A stretch of DNA of 64,000 nucleotides from Pontixanthobacter luteolus (lineage in GTDB: Bacteria; Pseudomonadota; Alphaproteobacteria; Sphingomonadales; Sphingomonadaceae): positions 1,612,001 through 1,676,000 of the forward strand of contig NZ_WTYP01000001.1 of assembly GCF_009828095.1 (NCBI RefSeq), in the 5' to 3' direction. The position numbers and the translations under genes were made by a program. The notes beneath the pieces were generated by a model, which saw only the letters and a program-made list of their open reading frames with translations, did not search any database and was not told the origin of the DNA. Numbering within the stretch: position 1 is the first letter of the stretch; the number at the start of each line of letters is the position of its first letter. Of this stretch, positions 44,394-53,770 are shown piece after piece.

Positions 44394-45623
44394 TTATCCA
44401 ATCCGCACGCCGCCCTTGAACAGGGCAAGCGCCCTACCCTGTGCGGGCTGACCATCGAACGGCGTGTTTCCGGCGGTTGCTTCCATCTTGCGGCTGTCGA
44501 CCACCCACGGCTTGTGCGGATCGATAACGCAGATGTCGGCTTCCTTGCCGGTTTCCAGTTTCCCGCACGGCGCATCCAGCAGCGCAGCCGGTGCCGCCGC
44601 CAGCAGCTCGAACGCGCGGACCAGATCGATTGCATCGTCGCGCACCAACGTCAGCGCCATCGCCAGCAGCGTTTCCGCACCAGCCATACCGGGTTCCGCA
44701 TCGGAGAACGGCAGGCGTTTGTCCTCTGCCCCGCGCGGATCGTGGCCCGACGCAATAACGTCGATCGTCCCGTCCGAAATCGCTTCGATCACAGCCTTGC
44801 GGTCGGCATCGGAACGCAGCGGCGGGGAAAGTTTGGCGAAGGTCCTGAACTGGGCAGTTGCCAGATCGGAGAGCATGAAATGCGCCGGAGTAACACCCGC
44901 AGTCACCTTCACACCGCGCGCCTTCGCACTGCGAACAAGATCAAGAGCGCGGGCGGTTGTTACCTGGCGCAAGTGAAGCCGTGCACCGGCCATTTCGGCA
45001 AGCGCGATATCGCGGCTGACGGCCAGAGCCTCTGCCTCTGCCGGCGCGCTTGGCAGGCCCAGCCGGGTCGCCATGTCGCCCGCCGTGGCAGATGCGTTGC
45101 CGGCAAGCGCCGCATCCTCTGCATGGCTGACCACGACAAGGTCCAGCATCGCTGCGTATTGTAGCAGACGCAGCATGGCCCCCGAGTCCGAAATCCACCG
45201 GCGACCGGTGGCGACGCCCCTTGCGCCTGCCTGTTTCATCAGGCCGATTTCGGCCAGTTCGCGCCCTTCCAGGCCCTTGGTCGCGGCGGCCAGCGGATGA
45301 ACCCACAGATCGGGCTTGCCGCTCTGCGCGACCAGCTTGACCCTGGATGGATAATCTAGCGGTGGGTTCTGATCCGGCATGACCGCTGCACGAGTGATCC
45401 CGCCGAAATGGAATGCAGGTTTGTCGACCGCGAATACGCCGAAATCGACCAGCCCGGGTGCCACCAGTTTGCCCTTGGCATCAAAAACTTCGTCACCGTC
45501 TTGCGGACCGGCCAAGCCGACTTCCGCGATCAGCCCGTTTTCAACGCGAATAGCGCCTTTTTCGGTGCGGTCAGGCAGGACGAGTTCGCCATTGATGATG
45601 GTAAGGGGCGCGGACTGTCTCAT
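44394..45623 (-). CDS. Dihydroorotase-like protein lacking the HxH metal motif (PyrC'/PyrX type)
   Basis: The 409-residue amidohydrolase-fold protein is coupled to pyrB by an ATGA overlap. Where active dihydroorotases have PGLVDxHVHLREPG, this one reads [15 protein letters not shown] (about 56-70), so the two metal-binding histidines are gone. Later motifs (VSHAED, SGHDPRG) are partly kept. Such inactive dihydroorotase subunits assemble with aspartate transcarbamoylase and are needed for its stability in Pseudomonas. An active PyrC should be encoded elsewhere. Start is the ATG overlapping the pyrB stop. Confidence 0.88.
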   Translation of the reverse strand: MRQSAPLTIINGELVLPDRTEKGAIRVENGLIAEVGLAGPQDGDEVFDAKGKLVAPGLVDFGVFAVDKPAFHFGGITRAAVMPDQNPPLDYPSRVKLVAQSGKPDLWVHPLAAATKGLEGRELAEIGLMKQAGARGVATGRRWISDSGAMLRLLQYAAMLDLVVVSHAEDAALAGNASATAGDMATRLGLPSAPAEAEALAVSRDIALAEMAGARLHLRQVTTARALDLVRSAKARGVKVTAGVTPAHFMLSDLATAQFRTFAKLSPPLRSDADRKAVIEAISDGTIDVIASGHDPRGAEDKRLPFSDAEPGMAGAETLLAMALTLVRDDAIDLVRAFELLAAAPAALLDAPCGKLETGKEADICVIDPHKPWVVDSRKMEATAGNTPFDGQPAQGRALALFKGGVRIG

Positions 45624-46678
45624 ACCCACTGCTCCCCGCCGGAGATATTTTCTCTCCAGCCATCGACACCGCGAGTTCTGCGGGTGAGCACGTCGAGCGC
45701 GGCCATGCGGATGGCTACGCCCATTTCGACCTGCCGGGTGATGATTGATCGGTCGAGCATGTCTGCCACTTCGCTATCGATCTCGACACCGCGGTTCATG
45801 GGGCCGGGATGCATGACCAGCGCATCAGGCGCAGCGCGCTGCAGCCGCTCCATCGTCAGGCCGTAAAGATGATGATACTCACGCGCCGAAGGGATGAACT
45901 GCCCCTCCATCCGTTCGGTCTGAAGGCGCAGCATCATGGCCACGTCCGCACCGTCCAGCGCAGCATCGAAATCGTGAAATGGCACTGCGCCCATTGCCTC
46001 GATTTCTGCCGGCATCAGGGCGGGCGGCGCACACAGCCGGACATTCGCGCCCAGTGCTGTCAGGCAAAGGACGTTGGAACGCGCGACGCGGCTGTGAAGG
46101 ATGTCGCCGCAAATTGTCACCGTCAGTCCGGTGAAATCGTCGGCGCTATGGCCCCGTTCGCGCAAGGCATGGCGCAGGGCCAGCGCATCGAGCAGCGCCT
46201 GCGTCGGGTGTTCGTGCTGGCCGTCGCCGGCATTGAGAACCGGGCAATCGACCTTGCTGGCGATCAGTTCCACCGCCCCGCTCGATCCGTGCCGGATCAC
46301 AATCGCATCCGCACGCATCGCGTTGAGCGTAATCGCCGTGTCGATCAGCGTTTCGCCCTTCTTCACGCTGGACTGCGCGGCGTGCATGTTGACCACGTCA
46401 GCACCCAGCCGCTTGCCCGCGATTTCAAAACTCAGCAGCGTACGGGTCGAATTCTCGAAGAACGCGTTGATGATCGTCAGGCCCGACAGCAGATCGGTAT
46501 GCTTGCTCGGTTGCCGGTTCAGATCGACCCATTGTTCAGCCTCGTCGAGGAGGTACAGGATCTGGTGGCGTTCCAGCTGGCCAATGCCCAGCAGGTCGCG
46601 GTGCGGATAGGCCAGCGAACCGGCCGGATATTCCCGGGAAAGTCCAGCTGAAGCCTGAGGAGAGCGCGTCGATGTCAT
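45620..46678 (-). CDS. pyrB: Aspartate carbamoyltransferase catalytic subunit
   Basis: The 352-residue enzyme joins carbamoyl phosphate and aspartate in pyrimidine synthesis. Signatures are [15 protein letters not shown] near 75, the [14 protein letters not shown] segment near 155, SRVARSN near 200, and [10 protein letters not shown] near 295. It has an N-terminal extension of about 25 residues before the usual fold. The ATG at 46678 is preferred over a TTG three codons upstream. It precedes the inactive dihydroorotase subunit in a two-gene operon divergent from sppA. Confidence 0.96.
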   Translation of the reverse strand: MTSTRSPQASAGLSREYPAGSLAYPHRDLLGIGQLERHQILYLLDEAEQWVDLNRQPSKHTDLLSGLTIINAFFENSTRTLLSFEIAGKRLGADVVNMHAAQSSVKKGETLIDTAITLNAMRADAIVIRHGSSGAVELIASKVDCPVLNAGDGQHEHPTQALLDALALRHALRERGHSADDFTGLTVTICGDILHSRVARSNVLCLTALGANVRLCAPPALMPAEIEAMGAVPFHDFDAALDGADVAMMLRLQTERMEGQFIPSAREYHHLYGLTMERLQRAAPDALVMHPGPMNRGVEIDSEVADMLDRSIITRQVEMGVAIRMAALDVLTRRTRGVDGWRENISGGEQWV

Positions 46679-46792
46679 TAAAGCCAAGCCCTTAGTCGAG
46701 CGTTGTCACCCGCTCAAGCGGTTTCGACTGGAACCATTCTCGTTTGATGCCTACCTGTGGTTCAATTCTGCATCTTTCGGGGCACCTTACGC

Positions 46793-48676
46793 ATGGCATT
46801 CGCTGGAAAAGTTTGGAAATTGCTGGTCGGCATCAAGGACGGGCTCAGCCTGGTCTTTCTGCTGCTGTTCTTCGCGCTCCTCTATGGAATACTGACCGCA
46901 CGGCCCAGCCCTGCACAGGTCCGGGACGGCGCGCTTCTTCTCGACCTCACCGGGTACGTTGTGGAGGAGAAAACCGAGATCGACCCGCTGGAGGTGCTCC
47001 TTTCGGGTCAGGAACCGGTCGGCGAATATCAGGCCCGCGATCTGGTTCATGCACTGGAAGAGGCCGCGACCGACGAACGGATCAAGGCGGTCGTGCTCGA
47101 TCTGAGCGAGTTTGGCGGCGGCGGACAGGTGCACATGCAGGCGATTGGCGCGGCGCTCGACCGCGTCCGCGCGGCAGAGAAACCGGTGCTGACATATGCG
47201 TTGGCATATAGCGACGATGCAGTGATGCTTGCGGCTCACGCCAGCGAAGTCTGGGTCGACCCGCTTGGCGGTGCGATCATCGCCGGACCGGGCGGATCAC
47301 GCCTGTATTACGGCGATTTGCTGGATAAGCTGAAGATCAATGCGCGTGTCTACAAGGTGGGCACCTACAAGTCGGCAGTTGAACCGTATTCGCGCAACAG
47401 CATGTCCCCCGAAGCTCGCGAGAATTATTCCGCACTCTACGGATCGCTGTGGGAAGAATGGCAGGCCAACGTGAAGAAGGCCCGCCCGCAGATCGATCTC
47501 GACCTGATTACAAAAACACCCGCACAGTGGGTGCAGGACAACAAGGGCGATCTGTCGAAGGCCGCTCTGGAGGCCGGCTTGGTCGACAAGTTGGGCAACC
47601 GCGTTGAATTCGGTGAGCGGGTTGCAGAAATTGTCGGCGAAGACGACTGGAACCCCGGCCCCGGCAGTTACGCCCATACAGAGCTGGACCCCTGGCTTGC
47701 CGACAAGACACTCAGCAAAGACGGTGACGCGATCGGTGTCGTCACAATTGCAGGGGAAATTGTCGATGGTGACGCAGGACCGGGCACGGCAGGCGGCGAA
47801 CGGATTGCCGAACTTCTCGACGATGCGCTCGACGATGATCTCAAAGCGCTCGTGGTGCGTGTCGATTCCCCGGGCGGTTCGGTAACCGCGTCGGAAGACA
47901 TTCGGCTGGCTATCTTGCGGCACAAGGCGAAAGACATCCCGATTGTCGTATCGATGGGCAACGTCGCAGCCAGCGGCGGTTACTGGGTATCAACACCGGC
48001 AGACCGGATTTTTGCGGAGCCTGAGACGGTGACCGGGTCGATCGGCATTTTTGCTGTCGTGCCGACATTCGAAAGGGCGGCAGCTGACCTCGGCGTAAAT
48101 GGCGACGGTGTCCGCACCACCCCGCTGTCCGGCCAGCCGGACCTGATCTCCGGCTTCACTCCGGAAGTCGATGCCATTCTGCAAAGCTCGATCGAAGACG
48201 GTTACACCGACTTCATCACCCGCGTGGCTAAATCGCGCAATCTGACGACCCAGCAGGTCGACGCCATCGGCCAGGGACGCGTTTGGGATGGCGGCACTGC
48301 GCGCCAGATCGGCCTGGTCGATCAATATGGCGGGATCGATGAAGCGCTGGAATGGGCTGCGAAACAAGCTGATCTGGAAGACGGTGCATGGCACGTCGCC
48401 TATCTTGGCAGCCAGCCGGGCGAATATAACACTTTGCTGCGCAGGCTGCTTGGCGGTGACAGCAATGCGGCGGGTCCGGGCGGCGACCTGTTCGCCATGG
48501 TTGCTGGTCAACAACGCGCTATTGTCGGGCAAGTTGAAAACGACCTCGACCGGATTTTGTCGGTCCGCGGGATGCAGGTCTATTGCCTTGAATGTCCGAC
48601 AGCACCTGTGCGCGCTTCGCAATCGGCCGCGCCGAAGGGCTGGCTCGCCAAGGCGGCTGCACTCTTCGCCAGCTGA
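46793..48676 (+). CDS. sppA: Signal peptide peptidase SppA, 67-kDa type
   Basis: The 627-residue inner-membrane protease degrades cleaved signal peptides. It has one N-terminal membrane helix (LSLVFLLLFFALLYGIL) and two tandem ClpP-fold domains, as in the long enterobacterial SppA. The catalytic Lys is in YKVGTYKSAVEPYSR (first domain) and the Ser in SMGNVAASGGYWVS (second domain). I start at MAFAGKVWK; twelve upstream residues are not conserved in character. A strong bidirectional terminator follows. Confidence 0.95.
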   Translation: MAFAGKVWKLLVGIKDGLSLVFLLLFFALLYGILTARPSPAQVRDGALLLDLTGYVVEEKTEIDPLEVLLSGQEPVGEYQARDLVHALEEAATDERIKAVVLDLSEFGGGGQVHMQAIGAALDRVRAAEKPVLTYALAYSDDAVMLAAHASEVWVDPLGGAIIAGPGGSRLYYGDLLDKLKINARVYKVGTYKSAVEPYSRNSMSPEARENYSALYGSLWEEWQANVKKARPQIDLDLITKTPAQWVQDNKGDLSKAALEAGLVDKLGNRVEFGERVAEIVGEDDWNPGPGSYAHTELDPWLADKTLSKDGDAIGVVTIAGEIVDGDAGPGTAGGERIAELLDDALDDDLKALVVRVDSPGGSVTASEDIRLAILRHKAKDIPIVVSMGNVAASGGYWVSTPADRIFAEPETVTGSIGIFAVVPTFERAAADLGVNGDGVRTTPLSGQPDLISGFTPEVDAILQSSIEDGYTDFITRVAKSRNLTTQQVDAIGQGRVWDGGTARQIGLVDQYGGIDEALEWAAKQADLEDGAWHVAYLGSQPGEYNTLLRRLLGGDSNAAGPGGDLFAMVAGQQRAIVGQVENDLDRILSVRGMQVYCLECPTAPVRASQSAAPKGWLAKAAALFAS

Positions 48677-48703
48677 TCCGGGTTCGCATTGCGGAACCAA
48701 TAG

Positions 48704-48743
48704 AAAAAGGGCGCGAGCAGTTTGAACTGCCGCGCCCTTTTTT
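48704..48743. terminator. Bidirectional rho-independent terminator
   Basis: AAAAAGGGCGCG (48704-48715) pairs with CGCGCCCTTTTT (48731-48742), and the loop contains a second short stem GCAGT/ACTGC. It ends sppA on the plus strand and the small membrane gene on the minus strand. Confidence 0.85.
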
Positions 48744-48761
48744 CGTTTGTAAGTGCTGCAA

Positions 48762-49028
48762 TCAGACGATTGCAGGTTCGACTTCCGGCGGGGTCCGATT
48801 GATGACCGGATTTGGCGCCTTGTCGCTGGTCGGCGTTTCGTCCTTACGGTCCATGTACTTTTTGACCAGATAACCACCAGCAGTCACGGCGACGAGCGCC
48901 GGGATGCTGAGGCGTTTGGCAATAGTGGCCGCGCCAACACCCAGAAGTGTGCCAGTTGCACCGCCGATGCCCGAAGTGGATTTTGCAATTTTTGAACCGG
49001 CGAATCCGCCAATAATCTTACCAAACAT
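48762..49028 (-). CDS. Small glycine-zipper membrane protein
   Basis: The 88-residue protein is mostly hydrophobic with regular small residues (GGFAGSKIAKSTSGIGGATGTLLGVGAA), a glycine-zipper pattern. A second helix (LVAVTAGGYLVKKYMDRK) and a polar, Pro-rich tail follow. AAGGAG precedes the ATG at ideal spacing, supporting expression. I do not recognise the family; it is probably an inner-membrane protein. Confidence 0.72.
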   Translation of the reverse strand: MFGKIIGGFAGSKIAKSTSGIGGATGTLLGVGAATIAKRLSIPALVAVTAGGYLVKKYMDRKDETPTSDKAPNPVINRTPPEVEPAIV

Positions 49029-49109
49029 GTTAATCTCCTTGTTGGAAAATCAACGGCTTCCGCCTTGTTTGGTTCCGCAATCTTTGAACGGGAATTGTTG
49101 TAGGCCAGC

Positions 49110-49739
49110 CTAACGCTGTCTGGCGATGCCTGTCCGCAAGAGGTCGCTTGCTGCATCCGCGACATCGTCAGCCGACCAGTCATCTGCTTCGCCCCAGATC
49201 GCGAAACGCAGGCCGAGGAATACGTTCATTCCCATGATTGCCCATGCATGGGCCTCACCCAGACCGTCGCGGAATTCACCCCGATCTGCACCTTGTTGCA
49301 GCCGGTCCCTGATCCGCGCAGCGATGGTTTCATAGTGCGTGCGGTAGCTGGCGGGATCGACGAACTCTGCCTCGTCGATAATGCGGTAGATTTCCTTGTG
49401 CTCGCTGGCGAATTCCAGAAATCCTCGCAGCGCAGCCTTTTCCACCTCAAACGCGGTCATCGGTTCAGTCAGCGCGTCGCGAGCGGCACGTTTCACCGAA
49501 TCGCTCATGTCGGAAACCAGTGCGCGAAAGATTGCGTCCTTGGAATCGAAATAGGTGTAAAAACTGCCCAGAGCGACACCGGCGCGGCGCGTTATCCCGC
49601 TGATCGAGGCCTCGTGAAATCCTCTCTCGCCAAATTCAATGGTCGCGGCGTCGAGCAGTTTGCGCAAGGTCTTGCGCCCGCGTTCGGTCCTTGGCTGCTT
49701 CTCAGCGCCGTCCGCGATTTTCCCTGACCCCTGCTCCAT
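49110..49739 (-). CDS. TetR/AcrR-family transcriptional regulator
   Basis: The 210-residue repressor has an N-terminal TetR helix-turn-helix: RKLLDAATIEFGERGFHEASISGITRRAGVALGSFYTYFDSKDAIF. A variable ligand domain follows. I start at the ATG before EQGSGKIADG; the start lacks a strong ribosome-binding site, and a TTG 20 codons upstream would cover the operator. It is divergent from a TonB receptor across 100 bases containing an inverted repeat in the receptor promoter, so it probably represses that receptor. Confidence 0.9.
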   Translation of the reverse strand: MEQGSGKIADGAEKQPRTERGRKTLRKLLDAATIEFGERGFHEASISGITRRAGVALGSFYTYFDSKDAIFRALVSDMSDSVKRAARDALTEPMTAFEVEKAALRGFLEFASEHKEIYRIIDEAEFVDPASYRTHYETIAARIRDRLQQGADRGEFRDGLGEAHAWAIMGMNVFLGLRFAIWGEADDWSADDVADAASDLLRTGIARQR

Positions 49740-49783
49740 GCGCAATGAACTACGCTGCAAATGAAATAGCTGCAAGGTTAAAC

Positions 49784-49812
49784 TTGAAAGGTGGTTCAAC
49801 TTTCAATATGAG
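49784..49812 (+). promoter_or_regulatory. Putative TetR operator overlapping the TonB receptor promoter
   Basis: TTGAAAG (49784-49790) and CTTTCAA (49800-49806) form a 7-bp inverted repeat with a 9-base spacer. TTGAAA, 17 bases, TATGAG (49807-49812) can serve as a sigma-70 promoter, placing the dyad across the -35 and spacer. A second possible promoter is TTCAAC, 17 bases, AATAAT ending at 49823. Confidence 0.45.
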
Positions 49813-49839
49813 GGCACAATAATAGATCGGGAGAGAACC

Positions 49840-52179
49840 ATGAGATTACCGAAAAACAGCCTGAATTCCGCCTTGCTTGCAGGATCTGCCCTGCTTGCGC
49901 TCACCTCTGCGCCCGTTCAGGCGCAGGAAGCGAACGATGCGCCTGCGGGCGCCGACACCGCAGATGACGGCATCATCATCGTCAGCGCGCGCCGCAGGGA
50001 TGAACGCATTACCGACGTGCCGCTTTCAATCACCGCAGTAAGCGCAGAAGCGCTCGCCAAATCCGGTACGCTGGAACTGACTGAAATTGGTCAGGAAGTC
50101 CCCAACCTCACGCTGGAGGTTTCACGCGGAACCAACACGACCCTGACCGCATTCATTCGCGGCGTTGGCCAGCAGGACCCTGTCGCCGGCTTCGAAGCGG
50201 GCGTGGGCCTCTATGTAGACGATGTGTACCTGAACCGTCCGCAGGCCGCCGTGCTGGACATCTATGACGTCGAACGGATCGAGGTGCTCCGCGGGCCGCA
50301 GGGCACGCTCTATGGCCGCAACACCATTGGTGGGGCGATCAAATATGTGACGCGCCGTCTGCCGGATGATCTACAGCTGAAAGTGCGCGGAACCTATGGT
50401 TCGTACGATCAGGCCGACATCGTGGTCAGCGGATCAGCGCCGGTTTCGGAAAGCTTGAAATTCGGCGCCAGCGCAGCGCGGCTGAGCCGCGGCGGGTTTG
50501 GCGACAACCTCACTCTCGGCACCGAGAATTACAACAAGGACGTCTGGGCCGGCCGTGCCACGCTGGAATTCGACAATGGTCCGGTATTTGTCCGACTTTC
50601 CGGCGACTATGTGAAAGACAATAGCGAGGCGCGTCAGGGCCACCGGTTGATCCCCGGCCTGTTCACCGGCGCACCTGTGCTGGATGACGTTTACGATACC
50701 CGCGCCGGCCTGAACGTGGTCGACCAGGAAGTCGAAGCCTATGGCGGCGCACTGAACATTGCCGTCGAGGTCAGCGACACGATCACGCTCAAAAGCATCA
50801 CCGGCTACCGCGAAGACAAATCGACCAGCCCGATCGATTTTGACAGCTTGCCAGCCGCAGACCTGGACGTTCCGGCAATCTACGAGAACGACCAGCTCAG
50901 CCAGGAATTCCAGCTGCTGTATGAATCCGGCCGCCTGAACGGTGTTTTGGGCGCGTATTATCTGGACGCAAACGCTTTCACCGCGTTCGACGTGGCGCTC
51001 TTTACCACCGGCGCCCTGATCGGATATCCCGGCCTGAACGCCCAGACATTGGGTGATGTGAAAACAGAAACATGGTCGATCTTCGGCGATTTCACCTATG
51101 ACATTACCGACCGGCTAAGTGTTTCTGTCGGCGGCCGATACACCAGCGACAAACGTACAAGCACAATTCTGCGAACCACCTTCATCGGGGGCTATTCGGA
51201 TCTGTTCGCGACCGGCGCGACAGCCCTTGCTGTGACGTCGGACTTCAACGGCAGCGAAACGTTCAAGGAATTCACGCCGCGTGCCTCGGTCAGTTTCAAA
51301 CCGAACCAGAACCAAAATATCTATTTCACATACTCGCGCGGCTTCAAGGGCGGTGGTTTCGACCCGCGCGGGCAGACTTCTGCTGCACCCGATCTTGACG
51401 GAGACGGCGACGTCGATTTTGACGATCAGTTCCAGTTCCTGCGCTTCGCGCCCGAGACCGTCGACAGCTACGAACTGGGCTGGAAGGCATCGCTGCTCGA
51501 CAACCGGCTCAACATCAGCCTCGCCGCATTCAAGGGCGATTATAACGATGTGCAGATCCCCGGCTCGGTCGGCGTTGATACCAACAATGACGGGATCAAC
51601 GACAGCTTTATCGGGATTACGTCGAACGCGGCCAGCGCCGACGTGAACGGGTTTGAATTCGAAGGCAACGCGCTGGTGGGCAAGGACTTCGCCGGCGACG
51701 GGAGCCGTCTGAACGTGAACTGGGCGCTCGGCTATCTCGACGCCGAGTACAATACGTTCATCGATGCGTTCGGTGTCGACGTGGCGGACCAGCGTGTGTT
51801 CCAGAACACGCCTGAGTTCACGGTCAACACAGGGTTTGATCTGGGTCTGCCGGTCGCAAGCGGTCTGGTCGATTTCATCGGGTCGATTTCCTATCGCAGC
51901 GACGCCAGCCAGTTCGAGGTTCCAAATCGGTTCCTCGATCAGGATGGCTTTGTACTGCTGGACGCCAGCGTGGTTTACACAGCCGATAATGATCGCTGGT
52001 CGATTGGTGTTCACGGCAAGAACCTGACCGATCAACGCTACATCGTGGCGGGGTACAATTTCGTATCAGGCGGCGAAAACGGCCAACCCTTCACCCCGAC
52101 CCTCGGCCTGGAAGGCACGCTGACCGGATTTTACGGCGATCCGCGGCGCTTCTTCGTAACCGGGGAATTCCGCTTCTAA
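49840..52179 (+). CDS. TonB-dependent receptor with calcium-loop-like inserts
   Basis: The 779-residue receptor has a signal peptide ending in APVQA, a TonB-box-like GIIIVSARRRDERITDVP, a plug domain (IGQEVPNLTLEV, RIEVLRGPQGTLYGRNTIGGAIKYVT) and a barrel ending FFVTGEFRF. It resembles the FyuA/pesticin-type sphingomonad receptors used for varied substrates. Two barrel loops carry Asp-rich motifs of EF-hand/dockerin type, D518-x-D520-x-D522-x-D524 and DTNNDGIND from D580. GGGAGAG precedes the ATG. A divergent TetR gene probably controls it. Confidence 0.92.
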   Translation: MRLPKNSLNSALLAGSALLALTSAPVQAQEANDAPAGADTADDGIIIVSARRRDERITDVPLSITAVSAEALAKSGTLELTEIGQEVPNLTLEVSRGTNTTLTAFIRGVGQQDPVAGFEAGVGLYVDDVYLNRPQAAVLDIYDVERIEVLRGPQGTLYGRNTIGGAIKYVTRRLPDDLQLKVRGTYGSYDQADIVVSGSAPVSESLKFGASAARLSRGGFGDNLTLGTENYNKDVWAGRATLEFDNGPVFVRLSGDYVKDNSEARQGHRLIPGLFTGAPVLDDVYDTRAGLNVVDQEVEAYGGALNIAVEVSDTITLKSITGYREDKSTSPIDFDSLPAADLDVPAIYENDQLSQEFQLLYESGRLNGVLGAYYLDANAFTAFDVALFTTGALIGYPGLNAQTLGDVKTETWSIFGDFTYDITDRLSVSVGGRYTSDKRTSTILRTTFIGGYSDLFATGATALAVTSDFNGSETFKEFTPRASVSFKPNQNQNIYFTYSRGFKGGGFDPRGQTSAAPDLDGDGDVDFDDQFQFLRFAPETVDSYELGWKASLLDNRLNISLAAFKGDYNDVQIPGSVGVDTNNDGINDSFIGITSNAASADVNGFEFEGNALVGKDFAGDGSRLNVNWALGYLDAEYNTFIDAFGVDVADQRVFQNTPEFTVNTGFDLGLPVASGLVDFIGSISYRSDASQFEVPNRFLDQDGFVLLDASVVYTADNDRWSIGVHGKNLTDQRYIVAGYNFVSGGENGQPFTPTLGLEGTLTGFYGDPRRFFVTGEFRF

Positions 52180-52427
52180 GAACTCTCCAGGGGGGTGTCC
52201 TTCACGGACGCCCTCCTTTCCCGAGACCGCGCAGCTTCCACCGTGAAGCTGCGCGGTTTTTGATTCCCGTCACCATTCGCGAACACCACCAGATCGCCGG
52301 GTGCCGTGTCGTTCGCAGCATAGATGTCCCAAGCGTCATGGATCATGTCGGGCGGGCCGAAAAGGCGCACCGCATTCCAGTAACGGTCATCGCGAAATCC
52401 GACAAAATGGACGAGCCGTCTGGTCAT
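52176..52427 (-). CDS. Small hypothetical protein
   Basis: The protein of about 83 residues begins [20 protein letters not shown] and contains [12 protein letters not shown] and [14 protein letters not shown], a pattern that looks like a real short protein of unknown function. An ATG 16 codons upstream (52475) is possible. Its last 25 codons read through the receptor terminator in the opposite direction and overlap the receptor stop, so the true 3' end is doubtful. It is divergent from serS. Confidence 0.55.
   Translation of the reverse strand: MTRRLVHFVGFRDDRYWNAVRLFGPPDMIHDAWDIYAANDTAPGDLVVFANGDGNQKPRSFTVEAARSRERRASVKDTPLESS
52226..52261 (+). terminator. rho-independent terminator of the TonB receptor gene
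   Basis: Perfect 13-bp arms ACCGCGCAGCTTC (52226-52238) and GAAGCTGCGCGGT (52245-52257) with a 6-base loop run into TTTTT. It overlaps the 3' end of the small antiparallel gene. Confidence 0.85.
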
Positions 52428-52489
52428 TGCGTCCGGTTTACTCTCACCAGTGCTTGAGGCAAAATCAAAAACCATCCATAGGCGGCGGC

Positions 52490-53770
52490 ATGCACGACAT
52501 TCGATTTATCCGCGAAAATCCAGAAGCTTTCGACGCTGCGCTTGCCCGGCGAGGCCTTGATCCGGTTGCTGCCGAAATCATCGCTCTGGACGAGGCGAAG
52601 CGCGCCGCCGCAACGGCGATCCAGGAAGCTCAGGCAAAACGCAATGGCGCGTCCAAGGCCATCGGCCAGGCGATGGCATCTGGTGACAAGGACAAAGCCG
52701 AAGCTCTCAAGGCCGAGGTTGCCGAGCTGAAGCAATCCATGCCCGGCATGGAAGACGCCGACAGGCAACTGGGCGTTCAGCTGCGCGACGCGCTGGCCAT
52801 TATTCCCAACCTGCCCGCCGACGATGTGCCGCAGGGCGAGGATGAAGCCGGCAATGTCGAGGTCGGCAAATGGGGCACCCCCCGCGAATTCGATTTCGAG
52901 CCGAAAGAACACGCAGACCTTGGCCCTGCCCTGGGACTGGATTTCGAAACCGGCGCAAGCCTTTCCGGCGCGCGGTTCACTTTCCTGCGCGGCGGCATGG
53001 CGCGGCTGCACCGCGCGCTGGGGCAATTCATGATTGATCGCCAGTCGGGCGAAAACGGATATACGGAATGCGCGCCGCCAGTGCTCGTGCGTGACGAGGC
53101 CATGTACGGCACCGACAAATTGCCGAAATTTGCAGAGGATTCGTTCCGCACAACCGATGGCCGCTGGCTAATCCCGACCGCCGAAGTCAGCCTGACCGCG
53201 TCCGTTCAGGATTCAATTCTGGACGATGCATCCCTGCCGCTCAGAATGACTGCGCTAACCCTGTGCTTCCGCAGCGAAGCCGGTTCGGCGGGCAAGGATA
53301 CGCGCGGCTTCATCCGCCAGCATCAGTTCGAGAAATGCGAACTGGTCAGCGTCGTCCGCCCCGAAGACAGCGATACCGAGCATGAGCGCATGACCGGTTG
53401 CGCCGAAGGTATCCTGCAGGCGCTTGACCTACCCTATCGCAAAGTACTGCTGTGCACCGGCGACATGGGGTTTGGTGCGCGCAAGACCTATGATCTGGAA
53501 GTTTGGCTGCCGGGACAGGATGCCTACCGCGAGATCAGTTCCTGTTCCAACACAGGCGATTTTCAGGCGCGGCGGATGAATGCCCGCTTTAAACCCGAGG
53601 GTGAAAAGAAAACGGTGTTCCCGCACACGCTGAACGGGTCCGGCCTTGCCGTCGGGCGCACGCTCGTCGCCGTGCTCGAGAATTTTCAGCAGGCCGACGG
53701 GAGCGTAAAGATCCCGGCTGTTTTGCAGCCCTATATGGGCGGTATCGAAACGCTTACTCCGGAATCCTGA
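52490..53770 (+). CDS. serS: Seryl-tRNA synthetase
   Basis: The 426-residue class II synthetase has the N-terminal coiled-coil arm that grips the long variable arm of tRNA-Ser (about 30-105). The catalytic core has motif 2 ([29 protein letters not shown]) near 265 and motif 3 ([19 protein letters not shown]) near 385. Length is normal. The ATG follows AGGCGG. It overlaps surE by one base (TGATG) and starts the serS-surE-nlpD-like chain. Confidence 0.97.
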   Translation: MHDIRFIRENPEAFDAALARRGLDPVAAEIIALDEAKRAAATAIQEAQAKRNGASKAIGQAMASGDKDKAEALKAEVAELKQSMPGMEDADRQLGVQLRDALAIIPNLPADDVPQGEDEAGNVEVGKWGTPREFDFEPKEHADLGPALGLDFETGASLSGARFTFLRGGMARLHRALGQFMIDRQSGENGYTECAPPVLVRDEAMYGTDKLPKFAEDSFRTTDGRWLIPTAEVSLTASVQDSILDDASLPLRMTALTLCFRSEAGSAGKDTRGFIRQHQFEKCELVSVVRPEDSDTEHERMTGCAEGILQALDLPYRKVLLCTGDMGFGARKTYDLEVWLPGQDAYREISSCSNTGDFQARRMNARFKPEGEKKTVFPHTLNGSGLAVGRTLVAVLENFQQADGSVKIPAVLQPYMGGIETLTPES

